In this document: one piece after another, positions 17,587 to 26,263 of the stretch
Position numbering within the stretch: position 1 is the first letter of the stretch
Layout: each line of letters opens with the position of its first letter
Assembly: GCF_000023945.1 (NCBI RefSeq)
Contig: NC_013158.1
Span: 1,302,001 to 1,366,000 of the forward strand
DNA length: 64,000 nucleotides
Source: Halorhabdus utahensis DSM 12940
GTDB lineage: Archaea; Halobacteriota; Halobacteria; Halobacteriales; Haloarculaceae
Reading direction: 5' to 3'
Translations under genes and position numbers: made by a program
Notes under the pieces: model-generated
What the model was told of the DNA's origin: nothing
What the model saw: the letters and a program-made list of their open reading frames with translations, nothing else
The model's database searches: none

Positions 17587-18486
17587 TTACTGGATCGCCA
17601 GCGCCGTTTCGATGTCCGCCCCGTCGACGAGATCCACCGCTCGTTCGGCGTGGGCGGTCATCTCGGCCGCGTTCTCCAGTAACACCGTCTCGCTGGGGAA
17701 CAGACGATCGCCCACCAGGAGTCCGTGATCGCGCGCCGTCGATCCCGAGACCGTGATGTACACCCCAAGCCCGACCTCGGCGACGAGATCCTCTTCGGTC
17801 CGGTCACGGTCGGGATACCGGAAGTCGATCCCCTCGATGGCCGCTGTCCCGAGGACCGCCGTCACGAGGCGCTCGTAGCGCGGCGAGATGCAGAGCTCGC
17901 CCGCGTACTCGGCGACGAACTCCCGCGTGAGGTCGGCGTCCAGCTCGTCGGCAACGGCGGGGGTCGCGAGCAGCGTGTGATAGACCGTGTCACCGAGGCC
18001 GGTGTGGACGCGAACGTCGGTGTCGAGCGGGTCGATCCGCTCGTTGAGCGCCGCCAGGTCGGTGAGCGGTTCGGGGTCGAGGCGGACGACCTCCTCGAGA
18101 ACGAGGTCGGCGCTGTCGAAGCCGAGCGCGAACTCGTGTTTCCGGAGCGCCCGGAACGGTTCCTCGCGACCGATCAGTTCCAGATCGACCGTCTCCGAGG
18201 GAATTCGGACGCTGTCGAAGACGATCCGGCGGGGCATCGACTGGCGGTCGTCCCGCATGAGCGTGTATTCGGGGGCAGTCGGGTCCGTGGCGTCGCTGTA
18301 GCTCGAAAGGCGGTCGTAGACCGGCGCGTCGGGCTGCTGGTCACCCTTGGCGATGGCCTTCTCGTAGCGTAGCGTCGAGATGATCTCGTCGGCCAGGCCC
18401 GTCCGGCCGGTCCGGCTCGCGATCCGTTCGAGGACCGCCTCCAGGGGCCGGCCCTTCCGGGGCACGGCTATCCGCACGCTCGTCAT
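17587..18486 (-). CDS. HisG-like paralog (ATP phosphoribosyltransferase fold)
   Basis: 299 residues. The start MTSVRIAVPRKGR matches the HisG opening (RIAVPNKGR). FALGFDSADLVLEE resembles the HisG GITGxD loop, and the segment ITVSGSTARDHGLL followed by FPSETVLLEN closely mirrors HisG's V-TG-TLRxNGL...S-A-LIAN phosphoribosyl-binding end. However, residues 45-80 form an insertion not usual in HisG and the catalytic region is diverged. It is isolated from histidine genes and divergent from serA (119 bases). Function unknown; it could be a second phosphoribosyltransferase, a regulator or a binding protein. Confidence 0.7.
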   Translation of the reverse strand: MTSVRIAVPRKGRPLEAVLERIASRTGRTGLADEIISTLRYEKAIAKGDQQPDAPVYDRLSSYSDATDPTAPEYTLMRDDRQSMPRRIVFDSVRIPSETVDLELIGREEPFRALRKHEFALGFDSADLVLEEVVRLDPEPLTDLAALNERIDPLDTDVRVHTGLGDTVYHTLLATPAVADELDADLTREFVAEYAGELCISPRYERLVTAVLGTAAIEGIDFRYPDRDRTEEDLVAEVGLGVYITVSGSTARDHGLLVGDRLFPSETVLLENAAEMTAHAERAVDLVDGADIETALAIQ

Positions 18487-18605
18487 TGTCCGACGATAGG
18501 CGAGCGTGCCTAAAACGGGCGCGGTTCGCGATCGGCGATATCCGTGGTCACCCCCGACAGGACGAACTCTAAAAGGTTAATGTGATGGGGAGATTCCCTC
18601 CGTGC

Positions 18606-20168
18606 ATGAAGGTACTGGTCACGGACCCGATCGACGACGCCGGGCTGGCACGCCTCCGGAGTGCCGGCCTCGACGTCGAGACCGACTTCGACATCGACAC
18701 GGCGGGCGTCCTCGAGAAGATCGCGGACGTCGACGCCATGCTCATCCGCGGGACGGAGATTACCCGCGAAGTCTTCGAGAACGCGCCCAATCTCAAGATC
18801 GTCTCGCGGGCGGGCATCGGCGTCGACAACATCGACATCCCCGCGGCGACCGACCACGGCGTCATCGTCGCCAACGCCCCCCGCGGGAACGTCTACGCCG
18901 CCGCCGAGCACACGATCGGCCTGGCCTTTAACGCCGCCAAGCAGATCCCACAGGCCCACATGCAGGTCCAGGCCGGCGGGTGGGACGGTGCGTCCTTCGA
19001 CGCGCTCGAACTCGGCGACATGACTGCCGGGATCGTCGGCCTCGGCCGGCTGGGCCAGGAGGTCGCCTGGCGGCTCGACAACCTCGGCATGGATCTGCTC
19101 GCCTACGATCCATATCTCGGCGAGGCCCGGGCCCGCCAGATGGGCATCGAACTGGTCGAACTCGACGAACTCCTCGAACGCGTCGACATGCTGTCGGTCC
19201 AGGCCCGCCTCACCGACGAGACCCGCGGGCTGATCGGGCCCGAGGAGATCGACCGCTTCGCCGGCGACCTGATCGTGTTGACCTCCCGTGGCGGTATCGT
19301 CGACGAGCCGGCGCTCGCCGACGCCGTCGAGTCCGGCGAGATCGCGGCCGCCGGCGTGGACGTCTTCTCGACGGAGCCGCCCGAGGACAACCCGCTGCTC
19401 GACGTCGAGAACGTCGTCGTGACGCCACACCTCGGCGCGAAGACCCACAACGCCCAGGTCAACGTCGCCGTCACGGCCGCCGACAGCATCATCTCGGCGC
19501 TGGAGGGCGACCTCGTCCAGAACGCGCTGAACCTCTCCTCGACGGACGCGAGTTCCGATCCCCGCACCCGAGGCTACGTCGACGTCGCCGAGACGGCAAG
19601 CAAGATCGCCCTCCGACTCTTCGAGGGTCGCGTCGAGTCGATCGAGATCGAGTACGCGGGCGACCTCGCCGACGAGGACACCAATCTGGTCACGGCCGCG
19701 GTGTTCAACCCCTTCGGCTGGCAGGATGTCGTCGTCGACGCGCCGACCCGGATTGCCGAACAGCGCGGCATCCAGGTCGTCGAGAGCAAGCGCCGCGAGA
19801 CCGAGGACTACCAGAGTCTGGTGTCGATCACGGTCAGCGACGGGGTGCGCGAACTCACTGTCAGCGGGACGCTGTTCGGCGACAACGAACCCCGACTGGT
19901 CGAGATCGACGGGTTCAGAGTCGACGCGACGCCATACGGCCACATGCTGATCTCGCGCAACCGCGACGAACCTGGTGTCATCGGCGCGCTCGGCAGCGTC
20001 TTCGGCGAGTACGACGTCAACATCGCCGGCATGGCTAACGCCCGCGAGTCGATCGACGGCGAAGCGATGTCGGTGTACAACCTCGACGATCCCGTGACGC
20101 CCGAGCTCCTCGAAGAACTCGAATCGGATACCCGTGTCACGGGCGTGACGGCGATCGACCTGGATTAA
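18606..20168 (+). CDS. serA: D-3-phosphoglycerate dehydrogenase
   Basis: 520 residues starting [18 protein letters not shown]. The NAD-binding fold shows [13 protein letters not shown]. The catalytic Arg lies in [13 protein letters not shown], the Glu downstream, and the His in [13 protein letters not shown]. An intervening domain (about 320-440) and a C-terminal ACT domain ([19 protein letters not shown]) mark the long, serine-regulated class. It oxidises 3-phosphoglycerate in the first step of serine synthesis. A start 8 codons upstream is possible. Its stop overlaps the stop of the convergent protease gene. Confidence 0.95.
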   Translation: MKVLVTDPIDDAGLARLRSAGLDVETDFDIDTAGVLEKIADVDAMLIRGTEITREVFENAPNLKIVSRAGIGVDNIDIPAATDHGVIVANAPRGNVYAAAEHTIGLAFNAAKQIPQAHMQVQAGGWDGASFDALELGDMTAGIVGLGRLGQEVAWRLDNLGMDLLAYDPYLGEARARQMGIELVELDELLERVDMLSVQARLTDETRGLIGPEEIDRFAGDLIVLTSRGGIVDEPALADAVESGEIAAAGVDVFSTEPPEDNPLLDVENVVVTPHLGAKTHNAQVNVAVTAADSIISALEGDLVQNALNLSSTDASSDPRTRGYVDVAETASKIALRLFEGRVESIEIEYAGDLADEDTNLVTAAVFNPFGWQDVVVDAPTRIAEQRGIQVVESKRRETEDYQSLVSITVSDGVRELTVSGTLFGDNEPRLVEIDGFRVDATPYGHMLISRNRDEPGVIGALGSVFGEYDVNIAGMANARESIDGEAMSVYNLDDPVTPELLEELESDTRVTGVTAIDLD

Positions 20169-21430
20169 GCCTCAGCTTTTGCGGATTCGTCGGCCAGCGT
20201 TCGGATGTGCTGCAGCCGTTTCGGCACGGGTGGGTGATCGTAGTGGAAGGTTTCATAGAGCGGGTGCGGGAACGGGTTCGAGAGGTTCTCGCTCGTCAGA
20301 TCGGCGAGTGCGTCGGCCATCGGCTCGGCACCCATCACCTCGACGGCGAAGGCGTCGGCCTCGCGTTCGTGGGCGAGTGACAATCGGTTGGTGAGCGGCG
20401 CCGAAAGCTGGGCGACGGGCACGAGCCACAGCACGGCCAACACGAGACCGGCGTAGACCGGCTGGCCGGCAATGCCGAACATCTCATAGAGCCACGTGGC
20501 CTCGACCAACAGCGACGCGCCGAACAGCAGGGCACCCATCCAGAGGGCGCTCGCACCGAGTTGCTTCCAGATGTGCCCACGGTCGTAGTGGGCGAGTTCG
20601 TGGGCGAGGACTGCCTGCACCGAGGGGATCGACAACTGCTCGATCAGGGTGTCGAACAGCACGACTCGCTTGGTCCGACCGAAGCCGATGAAGTAGGCGT
20701 TGGCGTGGGACGATCGACGGCTGGCGTCCATCTCGTAGATCGCGTCGGTGTCGAAGCCCGCGCGATCGAAGACGTCAGTCACTGCGTCGTGGAGATCGCC
20801 GGACTCGATCGGGTCGAAGTCGTTGAACAGCGGCGCGATCACGCGTGGGTACAGGACCTGCATGAGCAAGGAAAAGCCGACGAACAACGCCCAGGCGGCG
20901 ACCCACCACAACTCGCCGAGAGCATCCATGGCGAGAAACACCGCCGTAGCGAGGACGCCGACCAGCACCACCATCACGAGAAGCGAGACGAGTTGATCCC
21001 GGATGTACAGCCGTAGCGTCTGTTGATTGAAGTCGAAGAGGTCCTCGACGACGAACGTCTCGACGACGTCGAACGGGAGCGAGAGCGCCTGGAGCGCGAG
21101 GACGGTACCAACGACGAAGACAGTCCCGCGAACGAAGGGTGGCCAGCCAGTCGCCTCCAGGGCCGCAACGGCATCGGCATAGAGGCCCGAGTACAGTACC
21201 AGCAACACGACGACGAGCATCATCCAGGTCTGGAGGTGGCCCAGCGCCGTTCCCAGTCGGTTGTACGCGAGCAATTCCTCGGGATCGTCGATTCCGAGAC
21301 GATCAGTCACGAAATCTCCCTCCTCGTCGACGGTCCGTTCAGCGTGCCGGACGTTCAACGCGGCGAGCGCGGTAAAGAAGCCGGTCGTACCAGCAAGTAA
21401 CGTGACGAAGAGCGCATGATAGACGAGCAT
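20165..21430 (-). CDS. Ste24-like M48 family CAAX endopeptidase
   Basis: 421 residues starting MLVYHALFVTLLAGTTGFF, with four N-terminal and two later membrane spans. The zinc site is VLAHELAHYDRGH (HExxH). The third ligand Glu lies in LAHEREADAFAVEV. The layout (N-terminal spans, ASRRSSHANAYFIGFG before the HExxH, DHPP near the C terminus) matches the M48A Ste24/CAAX prenyl protease branch rather than short HtpX. In archaea the substrate is unknown, and quality control of membrane proteins is a plausible role. The longer frame upstream of MLVYHA is not family-like. Confidence 0.9.
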   Translation of the reverse strand: MLVYHALFVTLLAGTTGFFTALAALNVRHAERTVDEEGDFVTDRLGIDDPEELLAYNRLGTALGHLQTWMMLVVVLLVLYSGLYADAVAALEATGWPPFVRGTVFVVGTVLALQALSLPFDVVETFVVEDLFDFNQQTLRLYIRDQLVSLLVMVVLVGVLATAVFLAMDALGELWWVAAWALFVGFSLLMQVLYPRVIAPLFNDFDPIESGDLHDAVTDVFDRAGFDTDAIYEMDASRRSSHANAYFIGFGRTKRVVLFDTLIEQLSIPSVQAVLAHELAHYDRGHIWKQLGASALWMGALLFGASLLVEATWLYEMFGIAGQPVYAGLVLAVLWLVPVAQLSAPLTNRLSLAHEREADAFAVEVMGAEPMADALADLTSENLSNPFPHPLYETFHYDHPPVPKRLQHIRTLADESAKAEA

Positions 21431-21577
21431 ACCCGGGTTTGGAGACGGCGGGCAAAAAGCCACTGGACATACCAGCGCCAGGATTACGCCGGTGTAGGTG
21501 GCCCGGCAGCGTGGCTCCGTCCCACGCAATTTGCCGGGGAACGTGAAACTTACCTCGGGACGGCCTAACGTGAGGCC

Positions 21578-22108
21578 GTGCAACGTTCGCGGTTCATCAT
21601 CGCCCTTGCCGTGGCGTTCGGCGCGATGACGGTCGCCCTCGCCATCGCGGGAGCACTGTATAACCTCGCGATTCTCGCTCCTGCAGGGCTGTTCGGTGCG
21701 GTGACGTACCTCCTCTGGATGCACGGAACCGGCCGGCTGGCCGCCCGCGTCTACCGCCGGGTCGAGCAACAGGCGGCGACCAACGGCGGCCCGTCCGGCC
21801 CGTCGGGCGCAGCAGAGACCCGGAGACAGGAGTCGACCGGTCGAACGCGGCGGTCACGACGCACCGGGAGTCGGCGGACGACTGACCGCCGGCGAGGCAC
21901 GAGCGCGACGCGTCCGGATCGCTCGGAACCGGAGGAGATGTCTCGACGGGAAGCCTCTCGCGTCCTTGACGTCGAAATGGGGGCCGACCAGGAGACGATC
22001 AAGCGAGCGTACCGCGAACGGGTCAAGGACGTCCATCCCGACGCCGCCGACGGTGATACGCAAGCGTTCAAGCGCGTCCGGACCGCCTACGAGCGCCTCG
22101 AAGAGTGA
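21578..22108 (+). CDS. Membrane-anchored J-domain protein
   Basis: 176 residues from a GTG start. Two hydrophobic spans occupy residues 6-50. A low-complexity Arg/Ser/Thr linker follows (about 75-115), then a C-terminal J domain: REASRVLDVEMGADQETIKR, AYRERVKDVHPDAADGD with the essential HPD, and FKRVRTAYERLEE. It would recruit DnaK/Hsp70 to the membrane. The domain order is reversed relative to classical DnaJ and there is no zinc or C-terminal substrate domain. It is divergent from the Ste24-like protease (147 bases). Confidence 0.88.
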   Translation: MQRSRFIIALAVAFGAMTVALAIAGALYNLAILAPAGLFGAVTYLLWMHGTGRLAARVYRRVEQQAATNGGPSGPSGAAETRRQESTGRTRRSRRTGSRRTTDRRRGTSATRPDRSEPEEMSRREASRVLDVEMGADQETIKRAYRERVKDVHPDAADGDTQAFKRVRTAYERLEE

Positions 22109-22177
22109 GTGGAGCCCCACAGATTCAATTCCCTCGTACCACATACACGGCCCTCACGAATTGTTCGGGCCGAGAGA

Positions 22178-22248
22178 TGCGCCGGCCGGGAATTGAACCC
22201 GGGCTATGAGCTTGGGAAGCTCATGTCCTACCACTAGACCACCGGCGC
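22178..22248 (-). tRNA. tRNA-Gly (anticodon CCC)
   Basis: Cloverleaf on the minus strand. The acceptor GCGCCGG pairs with CCGGCGC. The D arm is GTCTAGTGGTAGGAC and the anticodon stem TGAGC/GCTCA carries loop TTCCCAA (anticodon CCC). The T arm CCGGG/CCCGG has loop TTCAATT. The discriminator base is A; CCA is not encoded and there is no intron. The 5' flank contains extra copies of the acceptor 5' sequence (see the neighbouring repeat). Confidence 0.95.
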
Positions 22249-22375
22249 GCTCGTCACTGCGTTCCTCGCGCGCCGAGGCTCGCAAATCCTCCGGATTTGC
22301 TCACCACCGGAACGCTCGTCGCCTCACGTTCCGAGACTTGCCTCGCTCCGCTCGGCAAGACACCGGCGCTCGATT
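22249..22375. repeat. Hairpin-rich 5' flank of tRNA-Gly with copies of its 5' end
   Basis: On the minus strand this stretch contains two diverged copies of the tRNA 5' end (GTTCCGGTGGT near 22305 and GCGCCGGTGT near 22362). Between them are short perfect hairpins, e.g. aaatcc-tcc-ggattt (22282-22296) and cttgcc...ggcaag (22338-22360). No gene is visible. It may be a remnant of tRNA-associated recombination or a structured leader. Confidence 0.5.
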
Positions 22376-22525
22376 GCTACCTTCGATTTCCAATATCCCC
22401 GTGATCACACTTGAACATAGCGCTTCGTCGTCGTGTCCCGACTCGAGGTCGAAGACACCACGCTCGTCCAGCAATATCGCGTCGAAAGGTGACTATTAGT
22501 TCCTGGAACGCCAACAGCTTCGTAT

Positions 22526-23353
22526 ATGTCAGAAACCGAGGCGATCGCGAAAGGGGACTCGCCACTCGACCTCTCGCTTTCGGCCGCAGAACTCGACGCG
22601 CGACGTGAGCACATCACCGACTTCATCGCTGATCAACTCGATGCCGCCGGCGTCGACCGGGCGGTGCTGGGGCTCTCCGGTGGCGTCGACAGCTCCCTCG
22701 TCGCACACCTCGCCGTCGAGGCCATCGGGGCCGAGAACCTCCACGGGCTGGTCATGCCGAGTTCAGTCAACGACGAGGCGACGATGAGCGACGCCGAGCG
22801 AGTCGCGATGGAATTGGGCATCGAATACGACGTCATCGAAATCAACCCAATCGTCGATACGTTCCTCGACGCCTATCCGGAAGCCGAAGGCGAAAAGATG
22901 GCAGTCGGCAACGTTCGCGTCCGTGCGCGTGCAGTGCTAAATTATCTCGTCGCCAACACCGAGAACGCACTGGTACTGGGGACGGGCAATCGGACCGAAT
23001 CGCTGACCGGCTACTTCACGAAGTACGGCGACGGGGCCGTCGACTGCCACCCGATCGCGAACCTTTACAAACAGCAGGTCCGCCAGCTGGCCCGCCACGT
23101 TGGGGTCCCCCAGGAGATCGCCGAGCGCACGCCGACCGCCGGCATGTGGGTCGACCAGACTGACGAGGGTGAACTCGGCGTCGAATACGACACCCTCGAT
23201 TCGATCCTCGCGCTGGCGATCGAAGGGGAAGTCGGGACGAGTGCGACGGCCAGGATCGTCGGCGTGGATCGAGAGATCGTCGAGCGCGTGCGAGACCTCT
23301 TCGAGCAAAGTGGCCACAAGCGGTCGATGCCACCAGCACCGGCGAAACTGTAG
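22526..23353 (+). CDS. nadE: NAD+ synthase
   Basis: 275 residues. The adenine-nucleotide alpha-hydrolase P-loop LGLSGGVDSSLVAHLA is near residue 50. VGNVRVRARAVLNYLVAN, LGTGNRTESLTGYFTKYGDG and the C-terminal GHKRSMPPAP complete the NadE pattern. It amidates deamido-NAD to NAD. There is no glutaminase domain, so it is the ammonia-dependent form. A TATA-like ctattag lies about 29 bases before the ATG, suggesting a leaderless transcript. The neighbouring gene at 23456 is on the same strand but unrelated by sequence. Confidence 0.95.
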   Translation: MSETEAIAKGDSPLDLSLSAAELDARREHITDFIADQLDAAGVDRAVLGLSGGVDSSLVAHLAVEAIGAENLHGLVMPSSVNDEATMSDAERVAMELGIEYDVIEINPIVDTFLDAYPEAEGEKMAVGNVRVRARAVLNYLVANTENALVLGTGNRTESLTGYFTKYGDGAVDCHPIANLYKQQVRQLARHVGVPQEIAERTPTAGMWVDQTDEGELGVEYDTLDSILALAIEGEVGTSATARIVGVDREIVERVRDLFEQSGHKRSMPPAPAKL

Positions 23354-23455
23354 CGACGATCCGCCCGACGTGGGCGGCGTTGAACGTGCTTCTCCCGGGT
23401 GGATACAGGGGGGCTTTCCAAAGGTCTTTGACTTTGCCTCCACTAGGATCGTGTA

Positions 23456-24145
23456 ATGCAGGAAGTCGCGGTGGTTCGCCGGACCGCGAAGGAAGTCCTC
23501 GAGGGTGTCGAGCCCGAGCGGCTGCACGATCGAATCGTGTCCCGTCTCGACCGGAGTTCGATGACGGCCGGCGTTCTCGCGGTGCGGTGTGCGCGTGCCG
23601 TCCTGGACCGGCGAGGCACCGGAGGAACCCAGCCCGTGTTCGAGCGATCCGACGATTCATTGGCGGATGCGATCGCCCGCCGTGCTGTCGGTGTGCAACT
23701 GATTTACGAAGGGTTGGCGTTGACCCGGACGCTCGCCCAGAACCCGCCGTGGCTCGCTGACCGGAAAGCCGAGGGCGATCTGGACGTGTTGATCGCCGAT
23801 ATCATGGTGGCCAGGGGATTTTACCTCCTGGCCCGGACGGAAGCGGCCGACGAAGCCGTCGCGACGGTCCGGGCCTTTGGCCGCGATCAGACCGTCCGGC
23901 GCGAGACCGACGACCCCTCGCTTGATCGGAGTCTCGAAGCCGACGTCTACGAACTGGCGACCGTCGCCGGCACGACCGCGGTAGGCGGGCAGCCGTCGCC
24001 GTCGTTGCGTGAATACGCGGACTCGCTCGCTCGGAAGGCCCGGACCAATGGTGGCACGGCCGAGCCAGAATCGGATCAACTCGCGAGACTCGTCTCCGTC
24101 GATTCGACCGCCAGCGATGGGGTTCGAACCTCGGCTGATCACTGA
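23456..24145 (+). CDS. Uncharacterised haloarchaeal helical protein
   Basis: 229 residues, soluble and mostly alpha-helical by pattern. The recognisable stretch ADIMVARGFYLLARTEAAD and AVATVRAFGRDQ has a flavour of trans-isoprenyl-diphosphate-synthase-like or Hep-like helices, but the Asp-rich prenyltransferase motifs are absent. The C terminus (after residue 190) is low-complexity. It lies between nadE and tRNA-Thr on the same strand. Function unknown; the coding assignment rests on consistent codon use and the absence of a competing frame. Confidence 0.7.
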   Translation: MQEVAVVRRTAKEVLEGVEPERLHDRIVSRLDRSSMTAGVLAVRCARAVLDRRGTGGTQPVFERSDDSLADAIARRAVGVQLIYEGLALTRTLAQNPPWLADRKAEGDLDVLIADIMVARGFYLLARTEAADEAVATVRAFGRDQTVRRETDDPSLDRSLEADVYELATVAGTTAVGGQPSPSLREYADSLARKARTNGGTAEPESDQLARLVSVDSTASDGVRTSADH

Positions 24146-24190
24146 GAATCGAAACGCCTAAAGTCAACTCGGGGTAAGCAGTTGATGCGT

Positions 24191-24262
24191 GCCTGGGTAG
24201 CTTAGCGGTAAAGCGCGTCCTTGGTAAGGACGAGACCCCGGATTCAAATTCCGGCCTAGGCT
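24191..24262 (+). tRNA. tRNA-Thr (anticodon GGT)
   Basis: Acceptor GCCTGGG pairs with CCTAGGC (one G-T). The D arm is GCTTAGCGGTAAAGC. Anticodon stem CGTCC/GGACG has loop TTGGTAA, giving anticodon GGT. T arm CCGGA/TCCGG has loop TTCAAAT; discriminator T. CCA is not encoded and there is no intron. The 3' quarter of this tRNA is repeated twice more downstream within a palindromic array. Confidence 0.95.
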
Positions 24263-24645
24263 TCTACCGACACAATTCTGCGAGGCGTTAGTCGCCGAGC
24301 GATTGCTGTGTCGGTGAAGCCGAAACCGGCATTTGAATCCCTGCCAGTGGCACGCCCGCACAGCGACCGAAGGGAGCGAGCAGGAACCCCTGGCTCCGGT
24401 TCAAATTCCGGCCTAGGCTTTTTCCGAGCGATTGACCCCGGAGCGTCAGCGATGGGGTCCTGAGCGAGTGAAATGCCAAAGCGGAATTTGAATCCCTGGA
24501 AGACGCAGCGGCCGACCATGGGGAGGGCGACCGTCTTCCTCCGGTTCAAATTCCGGCCTAGGCTTCTACCGACACAATTCTGCGAGGGGTTAGTCGCCGA
24601 GCGATTGCTGTGTCGGTGAAGCCGAAACCGGCATTTGAATCCCTG
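24238..24645. repeat. Palindromic array built from the tRNA-Thr 3' end
   Basis: The T arm plus acceptor 3' strand of tRNA-Thr (24238-24262) recurs at 24396-24419 and 24541-24564 with one substitution. Inverted copies of the T-loop region (atttgaatcc) occur near 24331, 24485 and 24633. An 83-bp block following the tRNA (24261-24343) is repeated at 24563-24645 with one mismatch. Each block folds on itself: ggcttctaccgacaca pairs with tgtgtcggtgaagcc. The middle unit has its own hairpins (gacccc/ggggtc; ggaagac/gtcttcc). No reading frame uses this region. It could be tandem integration scars, a mobile hairpin cassette or a structured RNA. Confidence 0.75.
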
Positions 24646-24704
24646 GAAGGTATTGTCCCTGGCTGTCCCCCGAATTTACCACCAGTGACCACGTGACACA
24701 CGGC

Positions 24705-25394
24705 ATGCAGGACCTCACGCATCCGATCGAAACCGGGATGCAGACCTATCCCGGCGACCCGGCTGTCAGCGTCGAAGTAGTCGCGACCCACGACTCGGAC
24801 GAGTATCGGGAATCAAAACTCACCTGCGGAAGCCACACTGGAACGCACGTCGACGCTCCCGCCCATACCGAACCGACCGGAGAAACCCTCGAGGAGTTCG
24901 ACGTGGCGGCCTTCGAGCGAACCTGCCGTCGGGTGGACTGCCGCGATCTCGACGCCCGCGAGCCGATCTCCGCCGACCGCGTGCCGACGGTCGAATCTCA
25001 CGTGGACTGCCTCGTCTTCTGGACTGGTTGGGACGTACACTGGGGCACAGACCAGTATCTCGACCATCCGTATCTCTCGCCGGCAGCCGCCGAACGCTGT
25101 GCCGAGCAGGGGGTGGCCGTCGGTGTCGACACGCTCAATCCCGATCCGACGCCGAGCGAACGGGCAGACCCAGCGGAGCCGGAGGGGTTTCCAGCCCATC
25201 ACGCGATACTGGGGGCAGGGCTGATGATTTTCGAGAACCTGCGGAATCTCGGAGCGGTCGGGGATCGCTTCGAACTCCGGGCGTATCCCATCAGACTCGA
25301 CGGCGACGGTGCGCCGGTCCGGGCGGTCGGCGTCGATCGGTGGCCTGGTGGTCTGAGTTACACAGCTATTGTTCGTGACGTGAGCGGAGAGTGA
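24705..25394 (+). CDS. Cyclase family protein (kynurenine formamidase-like)
   Basis: 229 residues starting MQDLTHPIETGMQTYPGDP. The metal-binding motif SHTGTHVDAPAH is the hallmark of the cyclase/KynB family, and the C-terminal HHAILGAGLMIFENL is also typical. These proteins are Mn/Zn-dependent amidohydrolases; the substrate here is not determinable. An alternative GTG start lies 4 codons upstream at 24693. It is convergent with the lrp gene, with 17 bases between stops. Confidence 0.88.
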   Translation: MQDLTHPIETGMQTYPGDPAVSVEVVATHDSDEYRESKLTCGSHTGTHVDAPAHTEPTGETLEEFDVAAFERTCRRVDCRDLDAREPISADRVPTVESHVDCLVFWTGWDVHWGTDQYLDHPYLSPAAAERCAEQGVAVGVDTLNPDPTPSERADPAEPEGFPAHHAILGAGLMIFENLRNLGAVGDRFELRAYPIRLDGDGAPVRAVGVDRWPGGLSYTAIVRDVSGE

Positions 25395-25411
25395 AACAGT
25401 GTGAAGGATAC

Positions 25412-25870
25412 TCACTCCGCCGACGTGTCCACGGAGATCGGTTCACACGCTCGAACGGTATCCAACACTACATCGACGGTCACCGATCGCACGGCGGATT
25501 CCGTGAGCAGTTTGGCGACGTTCTCGTGCATGTCGTCGGTGTCGCGGAACCGACCGACGAGGACGACGTCATCCTCGCCGGTCACCTCGTACACCGAGCG
25601 GGCCCAGGGATATTCGCCAAGCGTCTCGATGACGAGTTCGGGGCCAGTACCCGTGCGGACCCGAACGACGGCCGTGACGTCGTAGCCGAGTGCGTCGTAA
25701 TCGACGCTCGCAGCGTATCCTTCGATGACGCCGGCGTCTTCCAGGGCCTCGATCCGCCGTTCGACGGCCGTTGGGGAGATCCCCACGCCGGCAGCGAGAG
25801 CCTGAGTGGACGCACGGCCGTCTTCGAGCAGGGCGGCGACCAGCGCGCGGTCGATATCATCGAGGTCCAT
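25412..25870 (-). CDS. Lrp/AsnC family regulator (copy 1)
   Basis: 152 residues starting MDLDDIDRALVAALLEDGRA. The N-terminal HTH (STQALAAGVGISPTAVERRI, EALEDAGVIEGY) is followed by a RAM/Lrp ligand-binding domain (YEVTGEDDVVLVGRFRDTDD). It is the last gene of an amt-glnK-lrp module, 18 bases downstream of glnK, and is a close paralog of the gene at 27891. It probably senses amino acids or glutamine and controls nitrogen genes; that role is inferred from context. Confidence 0.9.
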   Translation of the reverse strand: MDLDDIDRALVAALLEDGRASTQALAAGVGISPTAVERRIEALEDAGVIEGYAASVDYDALGYDVTAVVRVRTGTGPELVIETLGEYPWARSVYEVTGEDDVVLVGRFRDTDDMHENVAKLLTESAVRSVTVDVVLDTVRACEPISVDTSAE

Positions 25871-25888
25871 GTGGAGACCTGTGAGTGT

Positions 25889-26263
25889 TCAGACTGCCTC
25901 CGGACCGCTCTCGCCGGTGCGGACCTGGACGGCGTCATCGACCGGCAGGACGAAGATCTTTCCGTCGCCCTTCTCGCCCGTGTGAGCAGCCTCCCGGATC
26001 GCCTCGACGACGTCTTCGGCCGGAATATCAGCGACCACACACTCGATTTTGACCTTCTGGAGCAGGTCGACCACGTACTCCTCGCCGCGCCATTGGCCCT
26101 TCTTGGCGGCCTGGGAACCGCGACCCGACACCTGCGTCACCGTCAGCGAGGGCGCGCCGACCTCCGCGAGTGCTTGCTTGACCGCGCCTAGCCGATCCGG
26201 GCGGATCATCGCCATCACGAGTTTGATCTCGTCGTCGGCGTCCACAGTATCGTCGTCACTCAT
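25889..26263 (-). CDS. glnK: P-II nitrogen regulatory protein GlnK (copy 1)
   Basis: 124 residues. After a short acidic N-terminal extension the protein reads [20 protein letters not shown], with the T-loop [12 protein letters not shown] (Tyr63) and the B-loop [17 protein letters not shown] trimers bind ATP/ADP and 2-oxoglutarate and plug AmtB channels. The start MSDDDTVD overlaps the upstream amt gene by 8 bases; a longer frame starting 12 codons earlier is less likely. A 152-base stretch is identical to the second glnK at 28516-28667. Confidence 0.95.
   Translation of the reverse strand: MSDDDTVDADDEIKLVMAMIRPDRLGAVKQALAEVGAPSLTVTQVSGRGSQAAKKGQWRGEEYVVDLLQKVKIECVVADIPAEDVVEAIREAAHTGEKGDGKIFVLPVDDAVQVRTGESGPEAV

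Noticed and set aside
18510-19943. Minus-strand frame of 477 codons opposite serA
   Set aside because: serA has complete catalytic, NAD and ACT motifs; the antisense frame is the usual product of GC-rich third positions.
24238-24645. Additional tRNA genes in the tRNA-Thr array
   Set aside because: Only the T arm and acceptor 3' strand are repeated; no D arm, anticodon arm or 5' acceptor strand is present.
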